A DNA stretch of 54,566 nt from a virus, in the IMG/VR virus record IMGVR_UViG_3300021368_000438, positions 1 through 54,566 of that record; one strand, written 5' to 3'. The position numbers and the translations under genes are program-made. Positions within the stretch are counted from its first letter, which is position 1. Each line of letters begins with the position of its first letter. Shown here piece by piece: positions 24,421 through 32,500 of the stretch. A model generated the notes under the pieces. It saw nothing but the letters and a program-made list of their open reading frames with translations. It was not told the origin of the DNA and searched no databases.

Positions 24421-24966
24421 TTAAGAAAAGCTGGCTTTTTTTTGACTGACTTTTTCATTCCACGCATTGAAAACATCCCTTCTGTTATTGATGTATGCCA
24501 TGTCCTCTTTCGAAAACGATTTATAGTATCCAGTCTTGCGAAGCTTGTTCGATGCCCTCACAAGATGCTCCAATGATTGCACAAGAATAAGTGCGTAGTC
24601 GTCCTCTACGATGCCTTCAAACGCTGGTGTCATTGCATTTTCTTCACTGTCTGGATGGAAGCCCATAAGCCAAATACCAAAGTGATTTTTGTTTTGATCT
24701 TCCAGCCAATCGTTAAACTCGTCTGGCGTCATTTGCTCGTAATCGAGCCAAGCAACGATGTGGACGAGCTTGTCTGTAGGGTCGGAGGCAGCTTTAATTT
24801 CTACCACTGGGTCAAGGCTAAAGACCAAATGAAGTAGTACGTTGTTTTTAGCCCATGCTTCTTTTGCAAAAGGGCAGGCTGGAAGACCCCCGAAAATTTC
24901 GAGTGGTGCTTCTATAGCTTCTTCAGACCATTTAAGTATTTCTTGAACAAGGTCTTTATATTCCAT
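24421..24966 (-). CDS. conserved-looking phage protein of unknown function (181 aa)
   Basis: A 181-aa soluble protein. Its most distinctive motif is EIFGGLPACPFAKEAW near residue 23-38, followed by an alternating strand/helix pattern (LVHIVAWLDYEQMTPDEF, HFGIWLMGFHPDSEEN, DDYALILVQSLEHLVRASNK). The ATG at 24966 overlaps the previous stop (TGATGG) and is preceded by GGAAG, so it is preferred to the upstream GTG. It lies among tiny basic genes between scaffold and capsid, an unusual place for a 180-aa globular protein. I recall the GG(L/F)PxCPFA motif from other phage and bacterial hypothetical proteins but cannot name a role. Confidence 0.65.
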   Translation of the reverse strand: MEYKDLVQEILKWSEEAIEAPLEIFGGLPACPFAKEAWAKNNVLLHLVFSLDPVVEIKAASDPTDKLVHIVAWLDYEQMTPDEFNDWLEDQNKNHFGIWLMGFHPDSEENAMTPAFEGIVEDDYALILVQSLEHLVRASNKLRKTGYYKSFSKEDMAYINNRRDVFNAWNEKVSQKKASFS

Positions 24967-25241
24967 CAACACTTCCAGCGTCTACGCGCAGCGCAGATGC
25001 GTTTTTTAGGTGTTTTACTGCATGAGATATTGTGCATTTTCATCTGACCAGCAGAACGAGAGCAGTAAGATGACTTACGTTTACCACCGCCTGGTTGGGG
25101 TGCTTTAAGTTTAGAGCCGCAAGCTTTATTGTATTTAGCCCTGCCTTTAGCTGTTAGACCAGCGCCTTGTGATGCTGGTTTCTTTTCTCCCTTTTTTACT
25201 GAGAGGGAAACATTGCAACGCTTTTTCTTCTTTGCAGCCAT
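24966..25241 (-). CDS. basic Cys-rich protein (91 aa)
   Basis: A 91-aa Lys/Arg-rich protein with six Cys. The motif GAGLTAKGRAKYNKACGSKL, then KAPQPGGGKRKSSYCSRSAG, is distinctive and recalled from marine phages and large algal viruses (DUF6321-like). The C-terminus ends in KKRICAARRRWKC. The strong positive charge suggests nucleic-acid contact. It follows the scaffold terminator, and its stop overlaps the next start. With the 66-, 54- and possible 28-aa genes it forms a cluster of small basic proteins inside the head module. The exact role is unknown. Confidence 0.75.
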   Translation of the reverse strand: MAAKKKKRCNVSLSVKKGEKKPASQGAGLTAKGRAKYNKACGSKLKAPQPGGGKRKSSYCSRSAGQMKMHNISCSKTPKKRICAARRRWKC

Positions 25242-25253
25242 ATATCTTTCCTT

Positions 25254-25279
25254 AAAAAAATGCTCCCCCGAAGGGGAGC
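25254..25279 (-). terminator. strong intrinsic terminator after the scaffold gene
   Basis: On the minus strand GCTCCCC-TTCG-GGGGAGC forms a perfect 7-bp stem with a stable TTCG tetraloop, followed at once by ATTTTTTT. It stands 16 bases after the scaffold stop and separates scaffold from the basic-protein cluster. Confidence 0.88.
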
Positions 25280-25294
25280 TAGTTGGGAGCAGAA

Positions 25295-26308
25295 CTATGA
25301 AAGCCCCTTGTTTGCCATAGCCTTAGAGGCAAATTCATCAAAGCGAGAGGGTTGAGGCGTCTCTCCTACTGGCCCTGATGTTGGTGTCGAGCCGAAAGAA
25401 CCTGTCATTGCCTGTCGTCTTTTGGCAATATTCATAATTCTTTCCATCTCAGGACTGTTAAGATTGTTTTTAAAGTCAGTCATAACTCTAAGCGTTAGAC
25501 TTGGATTGATAAAATCTTCCATTGTGTAACCGCGCTCCGCAGCAAATGCCATAAATGGCTCTGCTTGTTCGTCTGGAATGTTAAGGTGTTGCTGAACACG
25601 GTCTACGTTTGTTGCGATTGTTTTTTGAATGGCATCTACTTGAGCGTTCTCGGATTGTTGAACGCCAGCTTTTGCTGCATCTGCTACCCCTTGAGACTGA
25701 GCAAGTACCGCTTGAAGAAGCTGCTGTGTTTGGCCTAGTTGCTTTTGCATTGCTGCCATTGTCTGGCCTTGTCCAGTAGCGCCTGCCATCATTTCTTTGT
25801 ACAGAGGAGGAAGTGTAGCGGCGTTGTCTTTCTCCCATTTCGCCATTGCTGCATCCATATCTTCGGGTGGAGGAGCGTCTCCAGACTTTTCTCCTTTTGT
25901 ATTTCCCAATGTCGGATTGGATGATTGCCCTTTAATTAGAGCGTCTAGCTTATCTGCTACTTGTTTGCTCGATGCGTTGGGGTTCGCCTTCATTAACTTT
26001 TCAGCCAGATTGAAGATTGGCGACATCTGCATATGCTTGTGGTTGAGGGCAGCATAGCGATCCATCGTCGAGCTTATTTGTTTTGCGCTGAGTTGTTTGC
26101 CGTTAATATCATACGTGATAGCTTCAGCATCCATCTTGTCAGCTTCAGTATCAGGACTTCCCTTTGCGGAGGCTTTATCCTCGGCTGAGTCCTTTGCTTC
26201 TGGTGCAGGCGCGGCTTGTTGCGGCACTTGCGGTTGTACGCCCATTTGTTGAGACGCAATCTTATCGATTGCTGCTGCTGCTTGTTGGGGGTCTTGAGGT
26301 TTTGCCAT
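25295..26308 (-). CDS. capsid scaffold protein
   Basis: A 337-aa acidic and Ala/Gln/Met-rich protein without a globular pattern. It has disordered Pro/Gln/Ala stretches at 1-60, helical segments (LSAKQISSTMDRYAALNHKH, and a Gln-rich coil with MAAMQKQLGQTQQLLQAVLA) and a C-terminal part ending PQPSRFDEFASKAMANKGLS. Low complexity, helix content and location just before the capsid gene are typical of podovirus scaffolds, which guide procapsid assembly and leave before or during packaging. The start has AAGGAG six bases upstream. A strong terminator follows the gene. Confidence 0.75.
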   Translation of the reverse strand: MAKPQDPQQAAAAIDKIASQQMGVQPQVPQQAAPAPEAKDSAEDKASAKGSPDTEADKMDAEAITYDINGKQLSAKQISSTMDRYAALNHKHMQMSPIFNLAEKLMKANPNASSKQVADKLDALIKGQSSNPTLGNTKGEKSGDAPPPEDMDAAMAKWEKDNAATLPPLYKEMMAGATGQGQTMAAMQKQLGQTQQLLQAVLAQSQGVADAAKAGVQQSENAQVDAIQKTIATNVDRVQQHLNIPDEQAEPFMAFAAERGYTMEDFINPSLTLRVMTDFKNNLNSPEMERIMNIAKRRQAMTGSFGSTPTSGPVGETPQPSRFDEFASKAMANKGLS

Positions 26309-26371
26309 AATAACTCCTTATACCTCGGCCATAGCGGAGGCGGCTTGTGTGTGATGTCATTATGGCTGAGT

Positions 26372-26632
26372 TTATGTAGGGTTGTCGTCCTTCTGACCGA
26401 GCGCAATTTCACTTTCAATCTTTGATCTCAGACGAGCTGGTATGTCGAGCAAAGCTTTTGCCGCAAAGATGCTGCCCCTGCGAAAATTAATCTCGTCTAG
26501 CGTCATGCTTGGGTTTTCTGCAATAGCCATAGCAGATGAGACAATCTCATCTTCCATAACTCTACGAATAACAATCCAACCCTTCGACTTAACAAGGGTC
26601 TCGATTGCAGCCAGTTCTGCTTTTGGGGTCAC
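26372..26632 (-). CDS. small protein upstream of the scaffold (86 aa)
   Basis: An 86-aa mostly helical protein: AAIETLVKSKGWIVIRRVME, then a helix with NPSMTLDEINFRRGSIFAAK. The frame starts with GTG at 26632, overlapping the TGA of the 39-aa gene (GTGA), so translation is probably coupled. The last codons overlap an AAGGACGAC element (residues GQKDDNPT). The (I/L)NFRxGxIFAAKxLL pattern is seen in small head-region proteins of marine phages from memory. The role is unknown. Confidence 0.65.
   Translation of the reverse strand: MTPKAELAAIETLVKSKGWIVIRRVMEDEIVSSAMAIAENPSMTLDEINFRRGSIFAAKALLDIPARLRSKIESEIALGQKDDNPT
26383..26392 (-). promoter_or_regulatory. AAGGACGAC element upstream of the scaffold gene
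   Basis: Minus-strand copy (AGAAGGACGACAAC) inside the last codons of the 86-aa gene, about 75 bases before the scaffold ATG. CATAAT lies 19 bases downstream of GGACGAC. Member of the recurrent late-gene element set. Confidence 0.4.
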
Positions 26633-26748
26633 TTCTTGCGGCTACTCTTAGCTTTGCCAGCCATTACTGCGCCGTGTCCTTTTTTACCAGACGACGTTTT
26701 GTGCGGTATGCTGCCCATGTACGGCTTAAAGTTTGGTTGCTTACCCAT
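26629..26748 (-). CDS. 39-aa basic peptide
   Basis: A 39-aa Lys/Gly-rich peptide (MGKQPNFKPYMGSIPHKTSS, then GKKGHGAVMAGKAKSSRKK). It has one of the best ribosome binding sites in the window, AAAGGAGGAACAT directly before its ATG, and a recurrent AAGGACGA element 50 bases upstream. Its stop overlaps the GTG start of the next gene. Signals this strong argue for a real, well expressed peptide. It resembles the other tiny basic head-region proteins. The function is unknown. Confidence 0.7.
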   Translation of the reverse strand: MGKQPNFKPYMGSIPHKTSSGKKGHGAVMAGKAKSSRKK

Positions 26749-26795
26749 ATGTTCCTCCTTTAATTGCACTGCAAGGATACACTATTATTTTTCTA

Positions 26796-27032
26796 CTATC
26801 GTCCTTCTATAAGACGATCTATTTTTGCGTCTAATGCGTCCAGACGATCCATGAGCCTAGACATGTCGTGATTGACTTCTGCCTTTGTAACGTACTCTTT
26901 TGCCATTTCCTCACGGGTACGGTTCAATAATATCTGCAAACGCTTTTGCTCCTCAATATAGCTACGCACTGTCCAGACAAGTAGACCAAGAGCGGCGGTT
27001 AAAACGCTGCTCCATATGATCTCCACTTGCAT
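26796..27032 (-). CDS. small membrane-anchored coiled-coil protein (78 aa)
   Basis: A 78-aa protein with an N-terminal transmembrane helix (IIWSSVLTAALGLLVWTV, about 4-21), then a basic turn and a long amphipathic helix ending in heptads (DMSRLMDRLDALDAKIDRLI). It overlaps the preceding gene by one base. Small proteins of this design recur between tail-fibre genes and head genes in marine phages, and sometimes beside lysis genes. A spanin- or holin-associated role is possible but not shown. Confidence 0.6.
   Translation of the reverse strand: MQVEIIWSSVLTAALGLLVWTVRSYIEEQKRLQILLNRTREEMAKEYVTKAEVNHDMSRLMDRLDALDAKIDRLIEGR
26798..26806 (-). promoter_or_regulatory. AAGGACGAT element upstream of the 39-aa gene
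   Basis: Minus-strand variant (AGAAGGACGATAG) at the stop of the 78-aa gene, about 50 bases before the strong ribosome binding site of the 39-aa gene. The last base of the core differs (T for C). Fits the late-element series. Confidence 0.4.
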
Positions 27033-27532
27033 TAGCTTGGCTTTGTCGGCCAGTCGTCATCTTCTAGATACGGCCAGTTAGAGTGCGTTGGTAAATCTCT
27101 CAGGGCGGTGCGGTAAGCTGTTTGCTCGGAGGTCATAGTTCTGTCTGACACAGCCCACCAGTCTGTTTCCTTTAAGCGTTCGCTTCGCTCTCTACGCATT
27201 TTGTCTGACCATGCAGCGTCTGTTTCTGCTTGGTAAGCTGCCTCTTGTTCTTCTTTAGTGCCTAACTCGTCATCATCGGCAAACATATCTACTAAATGCC
27301 ACGCTTCAAGCCACTGCCCATTACTGTCTTGTACTGCACCATTTCTTTCAGCCCTTTTAAATCTAGGAATATCTGATGGCGGTGGAGGCGGTTGATTTAA
27401 AATTGGGTCTACATTTAAATCATCGTAAACAAATTCACCCCAAACCTTTGGAAACGACTTGCCAGCATTTGCCGCTAGTAACTGGCTTTTCGTTTTTATT
27501 TCGCCTGTTGTTCTATCTCTATATCGATCCAT
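27032..27532 (-). CDS. phage tail assembly chaperone-like protein
   Basis: A 166-aa protein. The C-terminal half has the chaperone pattern: RRERSERLKETDWWAVSDRT, then TSEQTAYRTALRDLPTHSNW and a final DDWPTKPS. This matches the (R)xxxLxxTDWxxxxD...YRxxLRDxP...WPxxP signature of the phage tail assembly chaperone family. Its N-terminal half has a Pro run (NQPPPPPSD). It follows the fibre and tail genes, as fibre chaperones do. AAGGAG precedes the ATG. It is expected to help fold or trimerise one of the fibres and be absent from the mature virion. Confidence 0.75.
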   Translation of the reverse strand: MDRYRDRTTGEIKTKSQLLAANAGKSFPKVWGEFVYDDLNVDPILNQPPPPPSDIPRFKRAERNGAVQDSNGQWLEAWHLVDMFADDDELGTKEEQEAAYQAETDAAWSDKMRRERSERLKETDWWAVSDRTMTSEQTAYRTALRDLPTHSNWPYLEDDDWPTKPS

Positions 27533-27552
27533 CAGTTTACACTCCTTGCAAC

Positions 27553-28662
27553 TTAACTTGAGATTGCATAATAAATATATGTTTTCCCAGAGACTGATAA
27601 TTTGTTATCGTAATTATTCACGGTAAACCCACTACTGTAAGGGTCTATATAATCATAAACATCGGCAGAACCTGTGGAGTCTAAACGAAATCCTGTCGTA
27701 TTTCCTGAGACAATTCCTGTCCCCCCACCAAATGTCCAATAACTACTATTATTATCTAGCTCTTTAATTAAGACGAATTTTGCAGCGTTTGAGAAACCGC
27801 AATCTACGTTTACGCTGCTATTGTTTCCTGTATATCGGCCCATCTTGGTAATGCCACTTACTTCTCCAAACAAATACGCTACATACTCTCGTCCAGAAAA
27901 ACCTGTCTCTCCAGACCCCCCAACTGAAAAATGTGTTGCAGTTGGCGCTGTGTCATTCCATGAAACATCTCTATCGTAAGGGCCATAATCGGTGTCCAGA
28001 AAAAGCACGTAGTCTTCTGGGGCTGTTAAGTCCATGCTTTTGTGATAGATAGAAGGGTTCGATGAATGTGTTGTGCTTTTCACGAGCATCATGGCAGGGG
28101 CTGACCCTAGATTATGCGGAATTTGTTGAGCAGAACCTGTGCCGCTATAGGTCACAATATCGAAGGCATGTCTCCACCTTTTCCACATAAAAGTAGCGTA
28201 AGGATTTCCGAGAGTATTTGATAAGCCATCATGGTTATCCCAACGAATTGTAGGTGATCCATCTACTAAACCGCCTGTCCCATCGATGTTAAACCTTCTT
28301 CTACCAAATAGCCTTGTATATAATCTTGTATTAGAACCACTTGTTGATTTGGTAATAAACATATCTGGCGCAAACCCTGCGGTTACAGTTTGCGTGTAAT
28401 AGTTTGTATAAGTGTCATTATCTACTTCGAAGAATTGGTCTGAAGATGTAAGCGTTGACTCGCCACCTGATCTAATTGCTATGTAGTTAAAAGTGCTGCC
28501 ATTTACGTTCCAATGTATTGTGCTACTACCAGAACCAACTACCTTAAAACCTCTACCTGTAGGCACAACATATTGGTGTTCAATTGATGTCCCTGCATTA
28601 AATGCCAAGTCGCGTGTCTTTGTTGTGGGGCAATCATGGAAACCTATAGCATCGGCAATCAT
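27553..28662 (-). CDS. C-terminal part of amber-interrupted tail protein (369 aa if started at inner ATG)
   Basis: This frame continues the 270-aa gene upstream without a shift; only one TAG (28714-28716) separates them. Immediately after the TAG the frame reads HPSFLLVKNQNSTSN, the usual continuation of the upstream motif. The ATG at 28662 lies inside this conserved stretch and has no Shine-Dalgarno, so it is unlikely to be a native start. The part carries repeated modules: IPHNLGSAPAMMLVKSTTHS, REYVAYLFGEVSGITKMGRY and a Gly/Ser/Thr-rich end. They resemble the phage tail tip or fibre family with repeating (H)xLGxxPxxxLVK units. Either a readthrough extension, or the detached remnant of a broken gene. 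Confidence 0.65.
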   Translation of the reverse strand: MIADAIGFHDCPTTKTRDLAFNAGTSIEHQYVVPTGRGFKVVGSGSSTIHWNVNGSTFNYIAIRSGGESTLTSSDQFFEVDNDTYTNYYTQTVTAGFAPDMFITKSTSGSNTRLYTRLFGRRRFNIDGTGGLVDGSPTIRWDNHDGLSNTLGNPYATFMWKRWRHAFDIVTYSGTGSAQQIPHNLGSAPAMMLVKSTTHSSNPSIYHKSMDLTAPEDYVLFLDTDYGPYDRDVSWNDTAPTATHFSVGGSGETGFSGREYVAYLFGEVSGITKMGRYTGNNSSVNVDCGFSNAAKFVLIKELDNNSSYWTFGGGTGIVSGNTTGFRLDSTGSADVYDYIDPYSSGFTVNNYDNKLSVSGKTYIYYAISS

Positions 28663-28713
28663 ATTAATGTTTGAAGTAGAGTTCTGATTTTTAACTAATA
28701 AAAATGATGGATG

Positions 28714-28716
28714 CTA
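28714..28716 (-). other. in-frame amber (TAG) inside a tail protein
   Basis: The codon between ...SDVEDDLG and HPSFLLVKN... is TAG in an otherwise open frame from 29526 to 27553 (657 codons with readthrough). Related modules have an aromatic or similar residue at this place, so one base change from TGG or a Tyr codon would explain it. Readthrough, nonsense mutation or sequencing error are all possible. Confidence 0.85.
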
Positions 28717-29526
28717 TCCGAGATCATCTTCTACATCAGACGTACTTCCAGTGTATGATCCACATGCAATTTTACCAGTGCCATCATTATCTAAGCCATT
28801 TGGGTCATTTGCAAAACACCATATAATATAATCTTTATTAGTACCGTTAACATAAGCATGATCGTTTAGCGTAACGTGCGTGTCATTAACGCTAATCATG
28901 TTTGTCATTGTAATTGGGGCTTGGACATTTGGGTTTGTCTGCATTCTGTAGACTGTATTGGCTGCAAGGTCTTTATGCCAAAACATAGCATTCATACCTT
29001 CTATATCATTTTTGATAAAAATAGCACCTACTTCACAGCCTAAACCATGTGCAATTTTTCTTCCAGTTGTTCCATCCCCTGCATAAACTTGTTCTGAATA
29101 AAATCGACCAGACGTTCTAAGCACAACATCTAAATATCTATTATATGTACTGTTTTGCTGCCAAGCTGAAGTATAGCTATGCCCATTAGTTCCAAAAGTC
29201 ATATAGTTGCCAGAGTAGTACTTGCTTCCGTAAGAACCTGTAAAATCAAAGCGTACTGTAGTGCCTGGTATACTGCTACTGCGAGGCCAAAAAGCTTCAT
29301 TTCTAAGCACATTGTAATCAGTTGACCCAAATGCCCAACCTTTTGCATATGCTCTAGAAAGTACTGCGCCTGTATTGTTAACGGTATCTATGCCTGTTGT
29401 GAAAGTCCTATTAGCGTATGTACCGTTTCTGACAAATTGAGTAAATGTTTGGTCGAGAGGAGCTATCTCATGGGCATCTTCTCCAGCCCCTGCCGCACCC
29501 ATTAACATTTTTTTTAAGTTAACCAT
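28714..29526 (-). CDS. tail protein N-terminal part, ends at amber (270 aa)
   Basis: A 270-aa product starting MVNLKKMLMGAAGAGED, followed by a Gly/Ser/Tyr-rich beta region (TGIDTVNNTGAVLSRAYAKG, then RYLDVVLRTSGRFYSEQVYA). Next comes a module with GRKIAHGLGCEVGAIFIKND and DYIIWCFANDPNGLDNDGTG. It stops at TAG in the middle of the conserved (I)ACGSYTGS...DLGxxPSFLLVK repeat. That is not a natural domain end, which argues that the original protein was about 657 aa. The gene lies between the long fibre and the fibre chaperone-like gene, so a receptor-binding or tail tip role is likely. Confidence 0.75.
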   Translation of the reverse strand: MVNLKKMLMGAAGAGEDAHEIAPLDQTFTQFVRNGTYANRTFTTGIDTVNNTGAVLSRAYAKGWAFGSTDYNVLRNEAFWPRSSSIPGTTVRFDFTGSYGSKYYSGNYMTFGTNGHSYTSAWQQNSTYNRYLDVVLRTSGRFYSEQVYAGDGTTGRKIAHGLGCEVGAIFIKNDIEGMNAMFWHKDLAANTVYRMQTNPNVQAPITMTNMISVNDTHVTLNDHAYVNGTNKDYIIWCFANDPNGLDNDGTGKIACGSYTGSTSDVEDDLG

Positions 29527-29535
29527 ACTCTATTC

Positions 29536-32500
29536 CTATGCGGCTGCGTCTACTGCAAGTGCGCCATACCAAGTCGTGCCACCGTCTCTAGTTTGGAAAA
29601 CGTAGATGTCTGTCTCGCCACTTGCAGGAGCGTCTGGGGCAGTTCCCCCTGCAAACTTCACTGTTTGATTGGTTGTAAAATCTACTGTGCCACCGTTTCC
29701 AGTTAGTTCGAGGATAAAACCTACTAAATAGCCTGATATTGCACCACTAAATGTAAAAGTCGTATTGCCTGTCATAGTTAGGCTGAACATACCGCCAGAA
29801 GTTACATTACATGTTGGCGTTGTTCCTGATAAGGCATCATAATCTTCGTTTAAAGCACTATTTGTTAAAAACACACCTGATGTGCCAATACTCATTTCTT
29901 GACCACCACCAGCAACAAACACCATACCATTATTGTTAAACTGAAAGTATGTATCGGTATCACCTTCGTGATACATTCTGTTTGCCATATAAATATTATC
30001 GGCTGTAACGTTACCGTCTACATCCAGATTGCCGTACATGTTAACAGCGCCATTACCAGCCACTTTAAACCGTGGATAGTAGGCACTGTTATAATAGATG
30101 GATACGCCAAACAAGGTTTCGCTGCTGCTAGTGTCGCTATCCCCTAAAACAAGATACTGAGTCATAGTACCTTGTAGGTTTTTCATTACGCTTGCATTAT
30201 CGTGCTGATACGTGAAGCCACGCCCATCTGCATAATCTTGCCCTAGTTCAAGATAGTTATCATTACTAATGTCACCTACTTGTAAGGCATGATCTTCTAC
30301 CGCTACATGCGTAAAAAAAGTGGTGTAATTACTATCAATTTGTGCTCTTTCCGCACCGCCAACAAACATTTCTATAGTACCGTTCGTTTTGTTGCCTTGG
30401 ATAGCTGGCCTGTTAGTACCACCGCCCCAACCAATATAAACATCATTAGCAAAATCTATTGTGCCATTAAAAGTTAAATTACCTGTGGCTGTATCGTCTG
30501 CATCACTTCGTAAATAACTAGAGCCTTGCACACCATCTAATGTATCAGCATCTAGGCCAGAGCCAGAGCCATCTGTTAAACTTGTCCAAACAGTTTCGTA
30601 ATTGCTTGTAGACCCTTTGGCATACATCAAGTTATTGTTGCTTGTATCAACAAATACTTTGCCTTTTTCTCCAGAAGTATTGCTAAACTTTACACTAGGC
30701 CAAAATGAAGCATGATTGCGTATGACTTCTAACTGTTCACCCCACTCATCAGACTTAGCAATTATAGCAGGGTCAGTGCCAGTAGCTACAGTTATAGTTC
30801 CTGATGCACTGTCAGCAGCATCACTGCGGAGGAAGCTGCTTGCATGAAGGCTGTCTACTGTGTCTGCATTAATGTTTAACGCATCGATGTCTGATTTCGT
30901 CTGATCGGCTGTAGCGTTAGCTTCGATTGCATTTAGCTTCGTATGATCTGCATCTGTGAAGACATTGCTATCGGTTGCACTTTCTACTAACGCCCTGATT
31001 TCAGCCGCTGTTTGGTCGGCAGTAGCTCCACTTTCAATTCCATTGAGCTTCGTATGGTCTGCGTCTGTAAATACGTTACTGTCGGTTGCGCTTTCTACGA
31101 GAGTTCTTATTTCTGCGGCTGTCTGATCGGCGGTAGCGTTAGCTTCAATACCGTCTAGCTTTGCACCGTCTACCGAAAGGTCTCGACCATCGACCGTCTG
31201 TGTGCCTGAGAATGTAAGGTTGCCTGTTAGCTGACCGCCCGTAAGGGCGAGGAAGCCAGACCCTGCCGTTACGCCACCCTCCCAAGCAGAACCAGTCCAG
31301 ACTTTTAGGATGTTGCTGGTTGTGTTGTAGAATAAGTCGCCTTCGTCATTGTTGCTTGTAGGGTCGCTTGAGCCAATGCGGTACTTGTCTGCAAAGTCGT
31401 TAACAGAATTTATATTTGTTGCTACTGTGTTTACGTTGGCTATTGAACCGCTAACAGTATTAACGTTTGTGATAGAACCGCCAACGTTGTTTACATTTGA
31501 TATTGACCCAGCAACCACACTTAAATTGTTGCTCGATGCAGTAATGGTGTTACCCATCGCGTTGCCGTGAGCTGTACAGTAATATCTTAACGAAGACGGC
31601 GCATCAGACGGCACTGCAAATGTCACGGTAGCGCCAGACGACCCTGCTGTACCGCTAGACGTTACGCCTGATGTGTACGCATTGCCTGATCCATCTTTAA
31701 ACGCCAACGGATGGCCGCTGTTTGAGCTGTCGGATAAGTCGAACACATAAGTATTTCCGCGCACTAACGCCAGCGTTGGGTTGTTCACACCGTCGATGAC
31801 AAATACGTTTTGACCACTAACGTTTGCCACGGTGATAGTGTACGTTGTGCTACCTGTTAAAACACTAGCTAATGAGTTAATGTTACTGATATTCGTCGCA
31901 TTTGTGTTGACGTTACTAATGTCTGTAGCGACTGTTGATATTTTAGATGACCCACTGCTTAAATCAGTACCCACTGTATTTACGTTGGCAATTGATCCGC
32001 TGACAGTGTTTAGAGCTGACACGTTGGCTGTTGTCGCCATTGTGTTAAGGTCTGAAACAAAGTCTGATGTGGCGAGCTGGTTCAAATCAGCAACGATGTC
32101 ATTGGTCGCCAAAAGGTTTATGTCAGCTACAATATCAGTTGTAGCAAGCGTGTTAAGATCACTGACGATGTCTGTCGTTGCCAAGGTGTTTAAGTCTGCA
32201 ACGATGTCTGAAGTTGCTAATAGGTTTATGTCGTTAATGACGTCTGTGACTGCAACCTGATTAAGGTCGCTTACAAAGTCAGACGTAATAAGACTTGCTT
32301 TACCAGCAACTGCTGTAATGTCAGACGAGATGCCAGCCAAGGTATTCATGTTGGTGACGTTGGTTGATGTGCCTAAGACATTCATATCGTTTACGACGTC
32401 TGCCGTTCCGAGTGTGTTCATGTCTGATATAACGTCTGCCACTGCAAGAGTGTTCATATCTGCAATGACGTCTGTCGTTGCGAGGAGTGCCATGTCTGCC

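Noticed and set aside
24596-24606. GAGGACGACTA inside the 181-aa gene as a late element
   Set aside because: It encodes VEDDY within a gene, is not near a gene start, and lacks the AA before GGACGAC.
26748-26790. AGTGTATCC upstream of the 39-aa gene as a fifth operator
   Set aside because: Only one half-site (TGTAT) is present; the base sequence 8 bases on does not match ATACA.
28714-28716. Amber reassignment as the phage code
   Set aside because: TAG is used as a normal terminal stop by other genes (terL, the 3296-aa gene, the primase-helicase), so genome-wide recoding is unlikely.
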